DNA from: Psychroflexus sp.
Lineage (GTDB): Bacteria > Bacteroidota > Bacteroidia > Flavobacteriales > Flavobacteriaceae
Assembly (NCBI GenBank): GCA_007116535.1
Contig: SKIG01000127.1
Location: 1 to 10,147 of the forward strand
Direction: 5' to 3'
Length of the DNA: 10,147 nucleotides
Of the stretch, positions 1 through 8,575 are shown one piece after another. Position 1 is the stretch's first letter, and every line of letters starts with the position of its first letter. The notes under the pieces were generated by a model. The model made no database searches, was not told the origin of the DNA, and worked only from the letters and a program-made list of their open reading frames with translations. Both the position numbers and the translations under genes were made by a program.

Positions 1-170
1 TTCAAGTTGATTTGGTGTACGGAACTAAGGATGAATACTTGACCTCAGAAAAATTGGCTAATCAATTAAAAAAGGCAAACGAGCTTTTTGGTTCAAAAAT
101 AAGTATCCATTCTTTTGAAGGGATACATGAAGTGAATGCACAACTTGTTAAAGAATTAGTTAGTCAATAA
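1..170 (+). CDS. Alpha/beta hydrolase, C-terminal fragment (5' end outside window)
   Basis: The reading frame is open from base 3 and ends at the TAA at 168-170, giving 55 visible residues. A VYGTKDEYL stretch near the start is followed, about 30 residues later, by HSFEGIHEVN. This spacing matches the end of an alpha/beta hydrolase fold, where the catalytic Asp follows a beta strand (the D of TKDEYL) and the catalytic His sits in a GxH turn before the last helix (the H of GIHE). The nucleophile Ser lies upstream of the window, so the substrate cannot be judged; flavobacterial relatives are usually called alpha/beta hydrolase or esterase. About 120 AT-rich bases separate it from the ATPase gene, so the two are probably not tightly coupled. 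The fold call is a family inference from a short fragment. Confidence 0.7.
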   Translation, partial: QVDLVYGTKDEYLTSEKLANQLKKANELFGSKISIHSFEGIHEVNAQLVKELVSQ

Positions 171-272
171 ATAATGAAAAATCAAAAGGTTAATATTTTC
201 ATTTTTAAAAAATTATTAATAAAAATAGTTTAGTATTTCATTAAATTTAGCTTTCAAAATTAAAATCATTTA

Positions 273-280
273 TTGATTTG
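273..280 (+). promoter_or_regulatory. Possible -7 promoter element for the ATPase gene
   Basis: TTGATTTG differs at one position from the Bacteroidota consensus TAnnTTTG. A TTTC at 252-255 lies 17 bases upstream as a possible -33 element, slightly closer than usual. Transcription would start only a few bases before the ATG at 295. The surroundings are so AT-rich that a chance match is possible. Confidence 0.25.
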
Positions 281-294
281 CTAAAAATTTGATT

Positions 295-2964
295 ATGAAC
301 ACAAACAAGCCTTTCTACTACCTATCTAAAGAAGAAACTCTCAAAAATCTTGATGTTTCTATTGAAAAGGGGTTAACTACAGAAGAAGTAAAGAAGCGAC
401 AAGAAAAAGTAGGAAAAAACGAAATGCCAAAAGGTAAAAAAACTCCCGCCTGGAAGCGTTTTTTGTTGCAATTTCACAATATTCTTATTTACATTTTAAT
501 TATTGCAGGAGTAATTACTGCATTAATGGACCATTGGATTGATACCTGGGTAATTTTAGCCGTTGTTGTAGTGAACGCTATCATCGGCTTTGTTCAAGAA
601 GGTAAGGCTGAAGAAGCGCTTGAAAGCATAAAAAACATGCTCACTCTTCATGCGATTGTCACAAGGAATAAGGATAAGTTTGATATTGAAGCTGTTGAAT
701 TAGTACCCGGTGACATTGTACATTTAAAATCGGGAGATAAAGTACCTGCCGATATTCGTATTGTTCAAGCTAAAGATTTTCAAGTTGAAGAATCTCCTCT
801 TACAGGAGAATCTACCGCGGTAAAGAAAAACACAGAGCCTGTTGATGAAGATGTAATTCTCGCTGAGCGCAAATGTATGGTGTACGCAGGAACTACTGTG
901 GTTATGGGAAGTGCTATTGGAGTTGTTGTTGCCACTGGAAAAGCTACAGAATTAGGCAAAATCAACCAAATGATGACGGAAGTAGAAGAAATCACTACTC
1001 CCCTGCTCCAACAAATAGAAAGTTTTGGTAAAGTATTGTCTATCGTCATTTTGGGGGTAACAGGTTTATTTTTTGCCTTTGGATATTTCTTCAGAGATTA
1101 CTCTATTAGCGAGTTATTTTTAGCTAGTATTGGATTGATTGTTGCTGCAATTCCTGAAGGATTACCTGCAATTATGACCATTACTTTGGCACTTGGAGTA
1201 CGTCAAATGGCAAACAGAAATGCAATTATTCGAAAACTTCCTTCGGTTGAAACCTTAGGCGCTGTTAACATCATTTGTTCCGACAAAACTGGAACACTTA
1301 CAAGAAACGAAATGACCGCAAAAAGTCTTGTTACAAGTAAGAAAACATATGAAATTGAAGGTTCAGGATACGAGCCTATAGGAAATATTCTCTTTGAAGA
1401 GAAAGCGGTTGAAACAGAGAAAGAAGAAACACTTAATTGGGCGCTAAAAAGCATCAAGGCTTGTAACGAAGCTAGCATTCATAAAGAAGACGGCGATTGG
1501 ACAATTACTGGAAGTCCTACCGAAGCAGCTTTATTGAGCCTCAGCTTAAAGGGAGGAAAAAAGGAATTTAAACCTAAGCAAATAGATAAGATTCCGTTTG
1601 AATCTGAGCACAAATTTACCGCTAGTCTTTCTGAGGTAGATGGTCAAAAGTATATCTTTTTGACGGGCGCACCCGAAAAAGTAATGGAGCGTTGCAACCA
1701 TCAATCAGTGTGGAAGAGTAAAACTGCTATAGCTCCCGATTTTTGGGATGAGCAAATGAAACAAGTTGCTCAAAAAGGAGAACGTGTATTAGCAACCGCC
1801 TACCAAAAAGTTGATGGTTCAATGGATTCCATAAGCATTGAAGGACTTGGAGAGGAATTTAGCTTTTTAGCCTTAGTCGGTATAATTGACCCACCACGCC
1901 CTGAAGTTATTAAGGCTGTTCAAGAATGTAAGGAAGCGGGAGTAACTGTAAAAATGATTACAGGAGACCATGCTGAAACCGCCAAAGCAATAGCCAAACA
2001 AATTGGCATAAGCGACGGTAGCAAAGTCGCTGAAGGAAATGACATTGAAAAAATGTCTGATGAGGAGTTAGCTGAAATTGTTTTAGAGTATGATGTATAT
2101 GCACGTACAACCCCTGAACATAAACTTCGACTTGTCAACGCTATACAATCACACGGAAAGTTGTGCGCTATGACAGGTGATGGGGTAAACGATGCACCCG
2201 CACTAAAAAAAGCAAACATCGGTATTGCAATGGGAATCAAAGGTACAGAAGTTACCAAAGATGCTTCTGAAATGGTACTTGCAGATGATAATTTCTCTAG
2301 TATTGTTCATGCTATTGAAGAAGGTCGTACGGTCTATGACAACATCCGAAAGGCACTTTATTTTATTCTACCAACCAATGGAGCAGAATCTTTAGTAATA
2401 ATGGCGGCTATTCTTTTTGGAATGACCATGCCAATTACACCAGCTCAAATTTTATGGGTAAATATGGTGACTGCAGTAACTTTGGCCTTAGCTATATCAT
2501 TCGAGCCGATGGAAGACGCTGTGATGAAAAGAAACCCACGAAAATCTACCGAATCTATCTTGGGTAAAGATTTCTTATGGAGAATTATCTATGTTTCTGT
2601 GTTGATTGGCGCAGCTAGTTTAGCTATGTTTTTATACATGAAAGATAGCGGCATGAGCGAAGAAGGTGCAAGAACAATGGCTGTAAATACTTTGGTATGC
2701 GGACAAATTTTTTACTTACTTAATTGTAGAAAACTTGCCTCATCTGTCATTGGTAAAGGATTCTTTAGCAACCCATATGTTTTTTATGCGATTAGTTTAT
2801 TAACCATTTTACAAATTGGTTTTGTCTATCTACCATTTATGAATAATTTCTTTGAGACAGAAGCAATCAGTTTATGGTACTGGATTCCACCATTTTTAGT
2901 AGGTTTTATAATTTTTTGGATTGTAGAGATAGAGAAAAAATTAACACTGAAAAAGGACAATTAA
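295..2964 (+). CDS. P2-type cation-transporting ATPase (calcium-ATPase-like)
   Basis: An 889-residue inner-membrane pump that uses ATP hydrolysis, through a phospho-aspartate intermediate, to move cations. In order: N-terminal cation-ATPase domain (about 5-75), M1-M2 (61-101), actuator domain with TGES (170-173), M3-M4 (246-303) with PEGLP (287-291), phosphorylation motif DKTGT (Asp330), nucleotide-binding domain with TGAPE (457-461), TGD (556-558), hinge TGDGVNDAP (from 627), then M5-M10 (about 688-880). The length and ten-helix layout are normal for P2 pumps. The ion is uncertain: M4 keeps the Glu of PEGLP and M5 has Asn695 and Glu698, but M6 reads NMVTAVT, with Ala727 where SERCA has a calcium-binding Asp. 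Lys of the usual KGAPE is Thr457. I chose the ATG at 295; an in-frame TTG at 289 would add two residues. No regulator or second transport gene lies beside it. Confidence 0.93.
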   Translation: MNTNKPFYYLSKEETLKNLDVSIEKGLTTEEVKKRQEKVGKNEMPKGKKTPAWKRFLLQFHNILIYILIIAGVITALMDHWIDTWVILAVVVVNAIIGFVQEGKAEEALESIKNMLTLHAIVTRNKDKFDIEAVELVPGDIVHLKSGDKVPADIRIVQAKDFQVEESPLTGESTAVKKNTEPVDEDVILAERKCMVYAGTTVVMGSAIGVVVATGKATELGKINQMMTEVEEITTPLLQQIESFGKVLSIVILGVTGLFFAFGYFFRDYSISELFLASIGLIVAAIPEGLPAIMTITLALGVRQMANRNAIIRKLPSVETLGAVNIICSDKTGTLTRNEMTAKSLVTSKKTYEIEGSGYEPIGNILFEEKAVETEKEETLNWALKSIKACNEASIHKEDGDWTITGSPTEAALLSLSLKGGKKEFKPKQIDKIPFESEHKFTASLSEVDGQKYIFLTGAPEKVMERCNHQSVWKSKTAIAPDFWDEQMKQVAQKGERVLATAYQKVDGSMDSISIEGLGEEFSFLALVGIIDPPRPEVIKAVQECKEAGVTVKMITGDHAETAKAIAKQIGISDGSKVAEGNDIEKMSDEELAEIVLEYDVYARTTPEHKLRLVNAIQSHGKLCAMTGDGVNDAPALKKANIGIAMGIKGTEVTKDASEMVLADDNFSSIVHAIEEGRTVYDNIRKALYFILPTNGAESLVIMAAILFGMTMPITPAQILWVNMVTAVTLALAISFEPMEDAVMKRNPRKSTESILGKDFLWRIIYVSVLIGAASLAMFLYMKDSGMSEEGARTMAVNTLVCGQIFYLLNCRKLASSVIGKGFFSNPYVFYAISLLTILQIGFVYLPFMNNFFETEAISLWYWIPPFLVGFIIFWIVEIEKKLTLKKDN

Positions 2965-3094
2965 GAGTTGATAGATTTTGCCAAAACAACCAGTATATCT
3001 TGTAATCAAAAGTAACGAATAAGCCTCTTTAAACACGCATTTTGTATAAAAAATCTATTACTAAGTTTTAGTGCAAAGTCCGAGTTAAATTGTA

Positions 3095-3102
3095 TAATTT
3101 TG
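3095..3102 (+). promoter_or_regulatory. -7 promoter element upstream of tamB
   Basis: TAATTTTG matches the Bacteroidota -7 consensus TAnnTTTG exactly. No clear TTTG-type -33 element lies at the usual 19-base spacing, so the upstream half is weak. A start of transcription near 3108-3110 would leave about 45 bases before the GTG at 3155, but only about 10 before the ATT at 3119. The -7 box also contains the in-frame TAA (3095-3097) that limits how far upstream the tamB reading frame can extend. Confidence 0.5.
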
Positions 3103-3154
3103 TGCAAAATCTAATACCATTAAAAGAATATTCAACATAGCGATCAGAAGTATA

Positions 3155-6100
3155 GTGGCTTTACTGCTTCTGATTGCTTTGTTGCTTGTTGTAGTTAGCA
3201 TCCCGAAAGTACAAACCAAAATAGCTCAACACTTTACTGAAAAAATAAATAATTCCTACGATGTCAATATAAGCGTATCAAAAATTAGAATTGGCTACAA
3301 CGGAGATATTCAATTGAGAAATGTTTATATTGAAGATCATCAGCAAGATACCATGATTTTCGTAGGAAAATTAACTTCTTCGGCAAACTCTATTTTGAAT
3401 TTAATGAAATCTGAAATAGCAATCGATGATATTAGCCTAGATGAAGTAGTCTTCAACATAGTAAAATACAAAGATGAAGAAACCGACAACTTTGATCTTT
3501 TCCTAAACAATTTAGAGGACGAAAAAGAGGCTTCAACTTCATCGAAAAAGTTTGAAATGTTTGTTCAGCACATCATCATTAGTCAAGGAAATTTCCTTTA
3601 TAAAGATGAAAACGAAGAAATTGAAGAGCAATTCAAAATGAATGATTTGTATATTGATGCATGGGACTTCAGCATCATTGGAAGTCTTGTTGAAGCCGAC
3701 ATTCGACGATTGAAAGGACTCACAGGGAGAGGATTTAATGTTGAAAAATTAGCTACTGAGTTCAGTTACTCTAGGAACCAAATGAAATTCCTTAACACTT
3801 CACTTACTACAGATGTTTCAACTCTTTTGGCAGACATTACTTTAAGTTATGAAATTGAAGATTTCAAAGACTTTAATAACTGTGTTACATTTGATGCTAA
3901 CTTTAGCTATGCAGATATTTCAACAACAGATTTAGGTAAATTTTACAGCGAATTCGGATACAATGAACAATTAAAATTCAATGGAATTCTTGAGGGAGTA
4001 TTGAATGATTTTACTGCTAAAGATTTATTTCTTTCAGGATTAAGAAGAAGTCAAATTAGATCTCAAGAACTTACTTTTCAATACTTATTAAACCGAGAAA
4101 GAGATTTTGTTTTGGAAGGAAATTTCAGTCAGCTTACTACCGATAGAGAAGATTTGTCTAATTTACTACCTCGTGTTTTAGGTGATAATCTCCCTAATGA
4201 CTTAGCAAAGTTCGGTCTATTCAACCTCAACGGATTTATTCGCATTGAAGGACCTAATTTGTACACCAACACCAATGCTTCAACAGAAGTAGGCAAAGCT
4301 AAATTACAATTAACTTTCAACGACTTAGACCAACAAGAAAAGGTTACTTATGACGGTGTTTTAGTGTTTGACAATATTGCAGTAGACCAACTTGCTAACA
4401 ACAAAATTCTAGGTAATACAAGTTTTTCTCTAGAAGTAAACGGGAAAGGTTTTACTCGAGAAAGCTTGGACAATAAGGTTAAAGGAAACATCAAAAAAAT
4501 TCACTACAATAAGTACACTTTTCAAAATATAGACATCAATGGAAACCTAAAGCATCCTATTTTTGAAGGAAACTTTATCAGCAAGGACAAAAATTTTCAA
4601 GTAGATTTCAATGGTTTGTTAGATTTATCTGAAGAAGAGAATAACTTCAATTTTTATGCACATATTGATCAGGTAGAATTGAATAAAATCAACTGGTATA
4701 CTAAAGATAGTATTTCAGAAATTAAAGGAGACATCACACTTCAATTGAAAGGGAATGAAATTGATGAATTTGTAGGCAAACTCGATTTACAAAATTTTGT
4801 CTACACAAATCAAATAGACAGTTTCGTATTTACCGATTTGGAGTTAACTTCATCTATAACTGATGAAATTAGAGACCTAGAAATTAGTTCAACTGATGTA
4901 GTAGATGGCTATTTAAAAGGAATTTTCAAACCCACTGAACTTCCTGAAATTGTGCTTGGAGCAGTTGAAAATTTATACTACCGAGAAGAGCCTAAAGAAA
5001 ATAAAAACTTTGCCTATGTCGACTTTAAATTTTCGATTTATAACAAGATAATTGAAGCTATTTTCCCACAAATCTATTTTGCTCCAAATACCTTTGTAGA
5101 AGGAAGTATTGTGAACAATCAAAATTACTTTCGCTTAGGCTTTGAATCGCCACAAATAAAAGTCTACGAAAATTCATTCAACAATATTGATTTACTAATA
5201 GATAATAAGGATCCGTTGATCAACACTTCTGTGAAAATTGACAGTATTGTTACTCCATTTTACAAAACATCGCAGTTTAGTTTTATCAATCAAACACAAA
5301 ACGATACACTCTTTGTGCGGGCAAATATTAAAGGAGGTCCAACAAATACAGATGATTTTGATTTGAAATTCTACCAAACTTCTACTGAAAAAAAAGAGTT
5401 GATTTTTGGTTTTTTACCTTCAACCATTACTTTTAAAGAATATGATTGGAAATTAGGTAAAGAAAATTCAACTCAAAATAGACTAATTATTCAAGAAGGA
5501 TTCCGAAATTTTGAATTTGACAGCATCAGTGTAGTACATGAAGACGCCTACTTTAAATTAAACGGTATCGTAAGAGACTCTACTTATAAAAATATTCAGC
5601 TTGATCTTAACAAGATTGAACTTGCCAAAATTACCCCCATTATTGATAGTCTTGAGCTCAACGGTATTGTAGACGGAAAGCTTAGTTTGCTTCAAGAAAA
5701 GGGACTCTATTCTCCAAACCTAGATGCACAAATTTATGATTTTACCGCAAACAACTTCAGTTATGGTGACTTTAGCTTGTTTGCCGATGGTGACGAACGT
5801 TTTACACGTTTTAATTTCATTGCTTCACTTATAAAAGATGGGAAACACATCTTAGAAAGTTCAGGTCAAATTTATGAAAACAACAACCGACAAAATATCG
5901 AAGGCTCTTTAGTTGCTAAGGATTTTGATGTCAGCCCATTAAGTCCTTTGGGAGTAGACATTATTGATAATTTTAGGGGATTTTTAGAAGGGAAAGTAGA
6001 TTTTTCAGGAAGACTAAACGAGCCTCAATTTGAGGGTAGCTTGCTTCTAGCCGATGGAGGAATAAATGTTCCTTACTTAAATGTGGATGTTAATTTCACT

Positions 6101-7588
6101 GAAAAAACTACTATCAACGTGCTACCGACTGCATTTGTTTTTACCAATGTTTCGCTAGAAGATACCAAGCACCGAACAAAAGGAAGATTAGATGGATTGA
6201 TTGCGCATAGAAACTTCGACAATTGGGAACTCGACCTCAACGTGGGTGGAGATAATTTATTGGTTCTTGACACTCCTTACAAAGAAGGCTCACTTTATTA
6301 TGGCACCGCTTTTATCGCAGGGAATGCCGAGATTTTTGGTCCTGTAGATAATCTTGAAATTAATGTGAATGCACGTACCTTAAAAAATACCGTATTCAGT
6401 ATTCCCTTAGACGACACTGAATTTTTAACGGATGCATCATTTATTTACTTTCTGACTGAAGCCGACAAACAAGCAAAAGAAGAAGGGAGAAGTATTCAAT
6501 TAAGAGAAGTAAAAGGAATCAGCATGAATTTTGACTTAGATATTACGGAAGATGCTGAGGTAGAAATTGTGGTTGATAAGGCTAGTGGAAGCACGCTTCG
6601 AGGGAGAGGAACTGGAAACTTGCTGATTGAAATCAATACCAATGGAAAATTCACTATGTTTGGTGACTTTGAGGCGGCAGAAGGAATTTACGACTTCCGT
6701 TACGCAGGGATTGTTAATAAAAAATTCAGCGTTGTGCCGGGTGGTACGCTAACTTGGAATGGAGACCCATTACAAGCAAATATGAATGTTCAGGCAAAAT
6801 ACCGAACCATGGCAAATCCGGCGTTTATACTTGAAAACCCTTTAATAAACAGAGATGTTCCTGTAGAAGTTTTCATTAATCTAAGCGGTGAACTGATTCA
6901 GCCTAATATTAATTTTGAATTGAATTACCCTAATTTAAGTTCGATTATCAAATCAGAATTGGAATACAGGATTCAAGGGAAGGAAAACACAGAAATTCAA
7001 GCGCTTTCTTTAGTCACGCAAGGTACTTTCTACAATATGGACGGTATCGGAGGTCAAGGAGCGATTGCAGGAAACTTGGTTGAAGGAGCTTCGAGTATTA
7101 TGGACAGACTTTTTTCTGATGAAGAAGGAAAATTCAAAGTTGGATTAGACTACACGCAAGCCCAACGTGTACCCGATCAAAACCAAACAGGAGACCGAGT
7201 TGGGATGAGTTTTCAAACACAAATAAGTGACCGAATCCTAATTAATGGAAGATTTGGAGTTCCTGTTGGCGGTACTACAGAAAGTGTGATTTTTGGTGAC
7301 GTGGAAGTAAATTTATTATTGAATGATTCAGGGAGCCTACGAGCTAACGCATTTAATAGAGAGAGCGATATTCAGTTTATTGGAGAAGAGCTTGCATACA
7401 CTCAAGGAATTGGCTTGTCGTATAGTATAGATTTCAACTCATTCAACGACTTGTTGCGTAAAATGTTGAAAAAAGAAGCATTGCGACCAAAACAAAATGA
7501 TATTCCAGAAAAAGAACCCTCCAAATCTGTACTCCCAAGCTACATTAGACTTCCTCACGAAAACCTAATGGAACAAGGAGAAAACTAA
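3155..7588 (+). CDS. tamB: TamB-like translocation and assembly module protein (DUF490)
   Basis: About 1477 residues. One hydrophobic segment (roughly residues 2-16) anchors the protein in the inner membrane. It is followed by a very long, beta-rich, low-complexity stretch typical of AsmA/TamB bridge proteins, then the conserved TamB C-terminal domain (about 1040-1440). Family marks near the end include NGRFGVPVGG (about 1365) and the closing AYTQGIGLSYSIDF block, which is very typical of Bacteroidota TamB; a short polar tail follows. TamB-type proteins work with a BamA-family TamA partner and are implicated in outer-membrane protein assembly and phospholipid movement across the periplasm. 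No tamA homologue is in this window. The start is uncertain: GTG at 3155 gives no positive residues before the helix, whereas the frame stays open to 3098 and encodes a Lys/Arg-bearing stretch upstream (see findings). The stop overlaps a convergent small gene. Confidence 0.9.
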   Translation: MALLLLIALLLVVVSIPKVQTKIAQHFTEKINNSYDVNISVSKIRIGYNGDIQLRNVYIEDHQQDTMIFVGKLTSSANSILNLMKSEIAIDDISLDEVVFNIVKYKDEETDNFDLFLNNLEDEKEASTSSKKFEMFVQHIIISQGNFLYKDENEEIEEQFKMNDLYIDAWDFSIIGSLVEADIRRLKGLTGRGFNVEKLATEFSYSRNQMKFLNTSLTTDVSTLLADITLSYEIEDFKDFNNCVTFDANFSYADISTTDLGKFYSEFGYNEQLKFNGILEGVLNDFTAKDLFLSGLRRSQIRSQELTFQYLLNRERDFVLEGNFSQLTTDREDLSNLLPRVLGDNLPNDLAKFGLFNLNGFIRIEGPNLYTNTNASTEVGKAKLQLTFNDLDQQEKVTYDGVLVFDNIAVDQLANNKILGNTSFSLEVNGKGFTRESLDNKVKGNIKKIHYNKYTFQNIDINGNLKHPIFEGNFISKDKNFQVDFNGLLDLSEEENNFNFYAHIDQVELNKINWYTKDSISEIKGDITLQLKGNEIDEFVGKLDLQNFVYTNQIDSFVFTDLELTSSITDEIRDLEISSTDVVDGYLKGIFKPTELPEIVLGAVENLYYREEPKENKNFAYVDFKFSIYNKIIEAIFPQIYFAPNTFVEGSIVNNQNYFRLGFESPQIKVYENSFNNIDLLIDNKDPLINTSVKIDSIVTPFYKTSQFSFINQTQNDTLFVRANIKGGPTNTDDFDLKFYQTSTEKKELIFGFLPSTITFKEYDWKLGKENSTQNRLIIQEGFRNFEFDSISVVHEDAYFKLNGIVRDSTYKNIQLDLNKIELAKITPIIDSLELNGIVDGKLSLLQEKGLYSPNLDAQIYDFTANNFSYGDFSLFADGDERFTRFNFIASLIKDGKHILESSGQIYENNNRQNIEGSLVAKDFDVSPLSPLGVDIIDNFRGFLEGKVDFSGRLNEPQFEGSLLLADGGINVPYLNVDVNFTEKTTINVLPTAFVFTNVSLEDTKHRTKGRLDGLIAHRNFDNWELDLNVGGDNLLVLDTPYKEGSLYYGTAFIAGNAEIFGPVDNLEINVNARTLKNTVFSIPLDDTEFLTDASFIYFLTEADKQAKEEGRSIQLREVKGISMNFDLDITEDAEVEIVVDKASGSTLRGRGTGNLLIEINTNGKFTMFGDFEAAEGIYDFRYAGIVNKKFSVVPGGTLTWNGDPLQANMNVQAKYRTMANPAFILENPLINRDVPVEVFINLSGELIQPNINFELNYPNLSSIIKSELEYRIQGKENTEIQALSLVTQGTFYNMDGIGGQGAIAGNLVEGASSIMDRLFSDEEGKFKVGLDYTQAQRVPDQNQTGDRVGMSFQTQISDRILINGRFGVPVGGTTESVIFGDVEVNLLLNDSGSLRANAFNRESDIQFIGEELAYTQGIGLSYSIDFNSFNDLLRKMLKKEALRPKQNDIPEKEPSKSVLPSYIRLPHENLMEQGEN

Positions 7589-7761
7589 GATTGTTTGTTT
7601 TCAGCGCATTTGGCAAGCTCAGCTTTGAGCTCAGTTACTTGCTTTTCCAATTTTTGAATTTGTCTTTCCTGAGTTTCCAATCCTTTAGATGAATTGAAAT
7701 ACACTAGCATCGCAAAAAGCGAGGCAAAAACAAATCCGTATAGATAAAAATTATTTTTCAT
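7585..7761 (-). CDS. Small membrane-anchored coiled-coil protein (58 aa), hypothetical
   Basis: Reads leftward from the ATG at 7761-7759 to the TAG at 7587-7585. It starts MKNNFYLYGFVFASLFAMLVYF: a short basic N terminus and one transmembrane helix (about residues 5-22). The rest (about 28-52) is a charged helix with Leu, Ile or Val at heptad-like positions (L28, I35, L38, V42, L45, L49), so a coiled coil is likely. One Cys sits at position 52. An A-rich AAAAGAA precedes the ATG as a weak ribosome-binding site. It begins 33 bases after the stop of the MBL hydrolase gene on the same strand, so the two are probably co-transcribed. Its last four bases overlap the end of tamB, tail to tail. No known family is recognised; FtsB-like layout is superficial. 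The coherent membrane-plus-coil design supports a real gene. Confidence 0.68.
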   Translation of the reverse strand: MKNNFYLYGFVFASLFAMLVYFNSSKGLETQERQIQKLEKQVTELKAELAKCAENKQS

Positions 7762-7794
7762 TTCTTTTAATATTATGCCGAAGTCTTGTAAATT

Positions 7795-8559
7795 CTAATC
7801 GACTTCAATTTGTAAGCCATCGTAGGCTAAAAATACGTTGGGGGGTAATTCTTTTTGAACTTCATCATGAAAACCCATATGATGACTTATGTGTGTAAAA
7901 TAAGCTCTTTCAACTTTTAAATAATCAACAACATCAAGTGCTTGTTGAAGGCTTAGATGTGAGATATGTTCTTCCTTTCGCAGGGCATTTAGCACCAAAA
8001 CCTTTACTCCCTTCAACTTATCCAATTCTTCTTTTGGGATGATTTTTGCATCTGTAACATAGGCAAAATATCCAAACCTATAAGCAAAGACTTGTAACTT
8101 GGGATGATAAACATTTATAGGCGTTACCTGTTTGTTTCCAACAGTAAAATTTTCACCATTAAGCACATGTACGTCTAAAGTAGGTGCTCCGGGATACTTA
8201 TTTTCAATTTGAAAAACATATTCGAATCGTTTTTTTAATTCATTTAAAACCCGCTGATGGCAAAAAATAGAAATATTTCCTTGGCGAAAGTAAAACGGAC
8301 GAACATCATCAAGTCCAATAACATGGTCGTTGTGTTCGTGTGTGAGGAGAATCCCATCGATTTTTTTGACATTTGCACGAATCATTTGTTGCCTAAAATC
8401 AGGGCCACAATCAATTACGTACACAAAGTCGCCCCATTCTAGTAAAGCCGAAACGCGGAGTCTTTTATCTTTAGGATTTTCACTTAAACAAACAGGATGG
8501 TCGCTTCCAATGATAGGAATTCCTTGTGATGTACCTGTGCCTAAAAAAGTAATCTTCAA
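7795..8559 (-). CDS. MBL-fold metallo-hydrolase, PhnP-like
   Basis: A 254-residue cytosolic metallo-beta-lactamase-fold hydrolase. The N terminus MKITFLGTGTSQGIPIIG resembles PhnP-type phosphodiesterases. The metal site is complete: THEHNDH (73-79, ligands H74, H76, D78, H79), H152, D170 in YVTDAK, and H223 in THISHH. E. coli PhnP is a phosphoribosyl cyclic phosphodiesterase of phosphonate breakdown, but no phn genes lie nearby, so the substrate here is unknown; a cyclic or other phosphodiester is an inference. PhnP's structural zinc cysteines (CxCxxC) correspond here to Ser19, His21 and Cys24. The start is TTG at 8559: MKITFLG is the expected N terminus and no ATG occurs just upstream. The gene leads a probable unit with the 58-residue membrane protein. 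Confidence 0.9.
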   Translation of the reverse strand: MKITFLGTGTSQGIPIIGSDHPVCLSENPKDKRLRVSALLEWGDFVYVIDCGPDFRQQMIRANVKKIDGILLTHEHNDHVIGLDDVRPFYFRQGNISIFCHQRVLNELKKRFEYVFQIENKYPGAPTLDVHVLNGENFTVGNKQVTPINVYHPKLQVFAYRFGYFAYVTDAKIIPKEELDKLKGVKVLVLNALRKEEHISHLSLQQALDVVDYLKVERAYFTHISHHMGFHDEVQKELPPNVFLAYDGLQIEVD

Positions 8560-8575
8560 AATATGATATTTAACA

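Noticed and set aside
201..226. Inverted repeat ATTTTTA / TAAAAAT after the hydrolase stop, considered as a terminator
   Set aside because: The stem is all A-T with a 12-base loop and no following T-run; such pairs are expected by chance in this AT-rich gap.
174..233. A 19-codon frame starting ATGAAAAATCAAAAGG in the gap before the ATPase gene
   Set aside because: It is very short, AT-driven in composition (Lys/Ile/Asn/Phe), and has no ribosome-binding site or recognisable pattern.
3060..3072. Palindrome ACTAA-GTT-TTAGT between the ATPase and tamB genes
   Set aside because: The 5-bp A/T-rich stem has a 3-base loop and no T-tract, so it is too weak to call a terminator or operator.
7616..7631. 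Hairpin AGCTCA-GCTT-TGAGCT shortly after the tamB stop, considered as a tamB terminator
   Set aside because: No T-run follows on either strand, and the bases encode the LKAEL heptad region of the small minus-strand gene, which explains the repeat.
8257..8566. Plus-strand open frames antisense to the MBL hydrolase gene
   Set aside because: They are shadows of the well-supported minus-strand gene, with no domain signal of their own.
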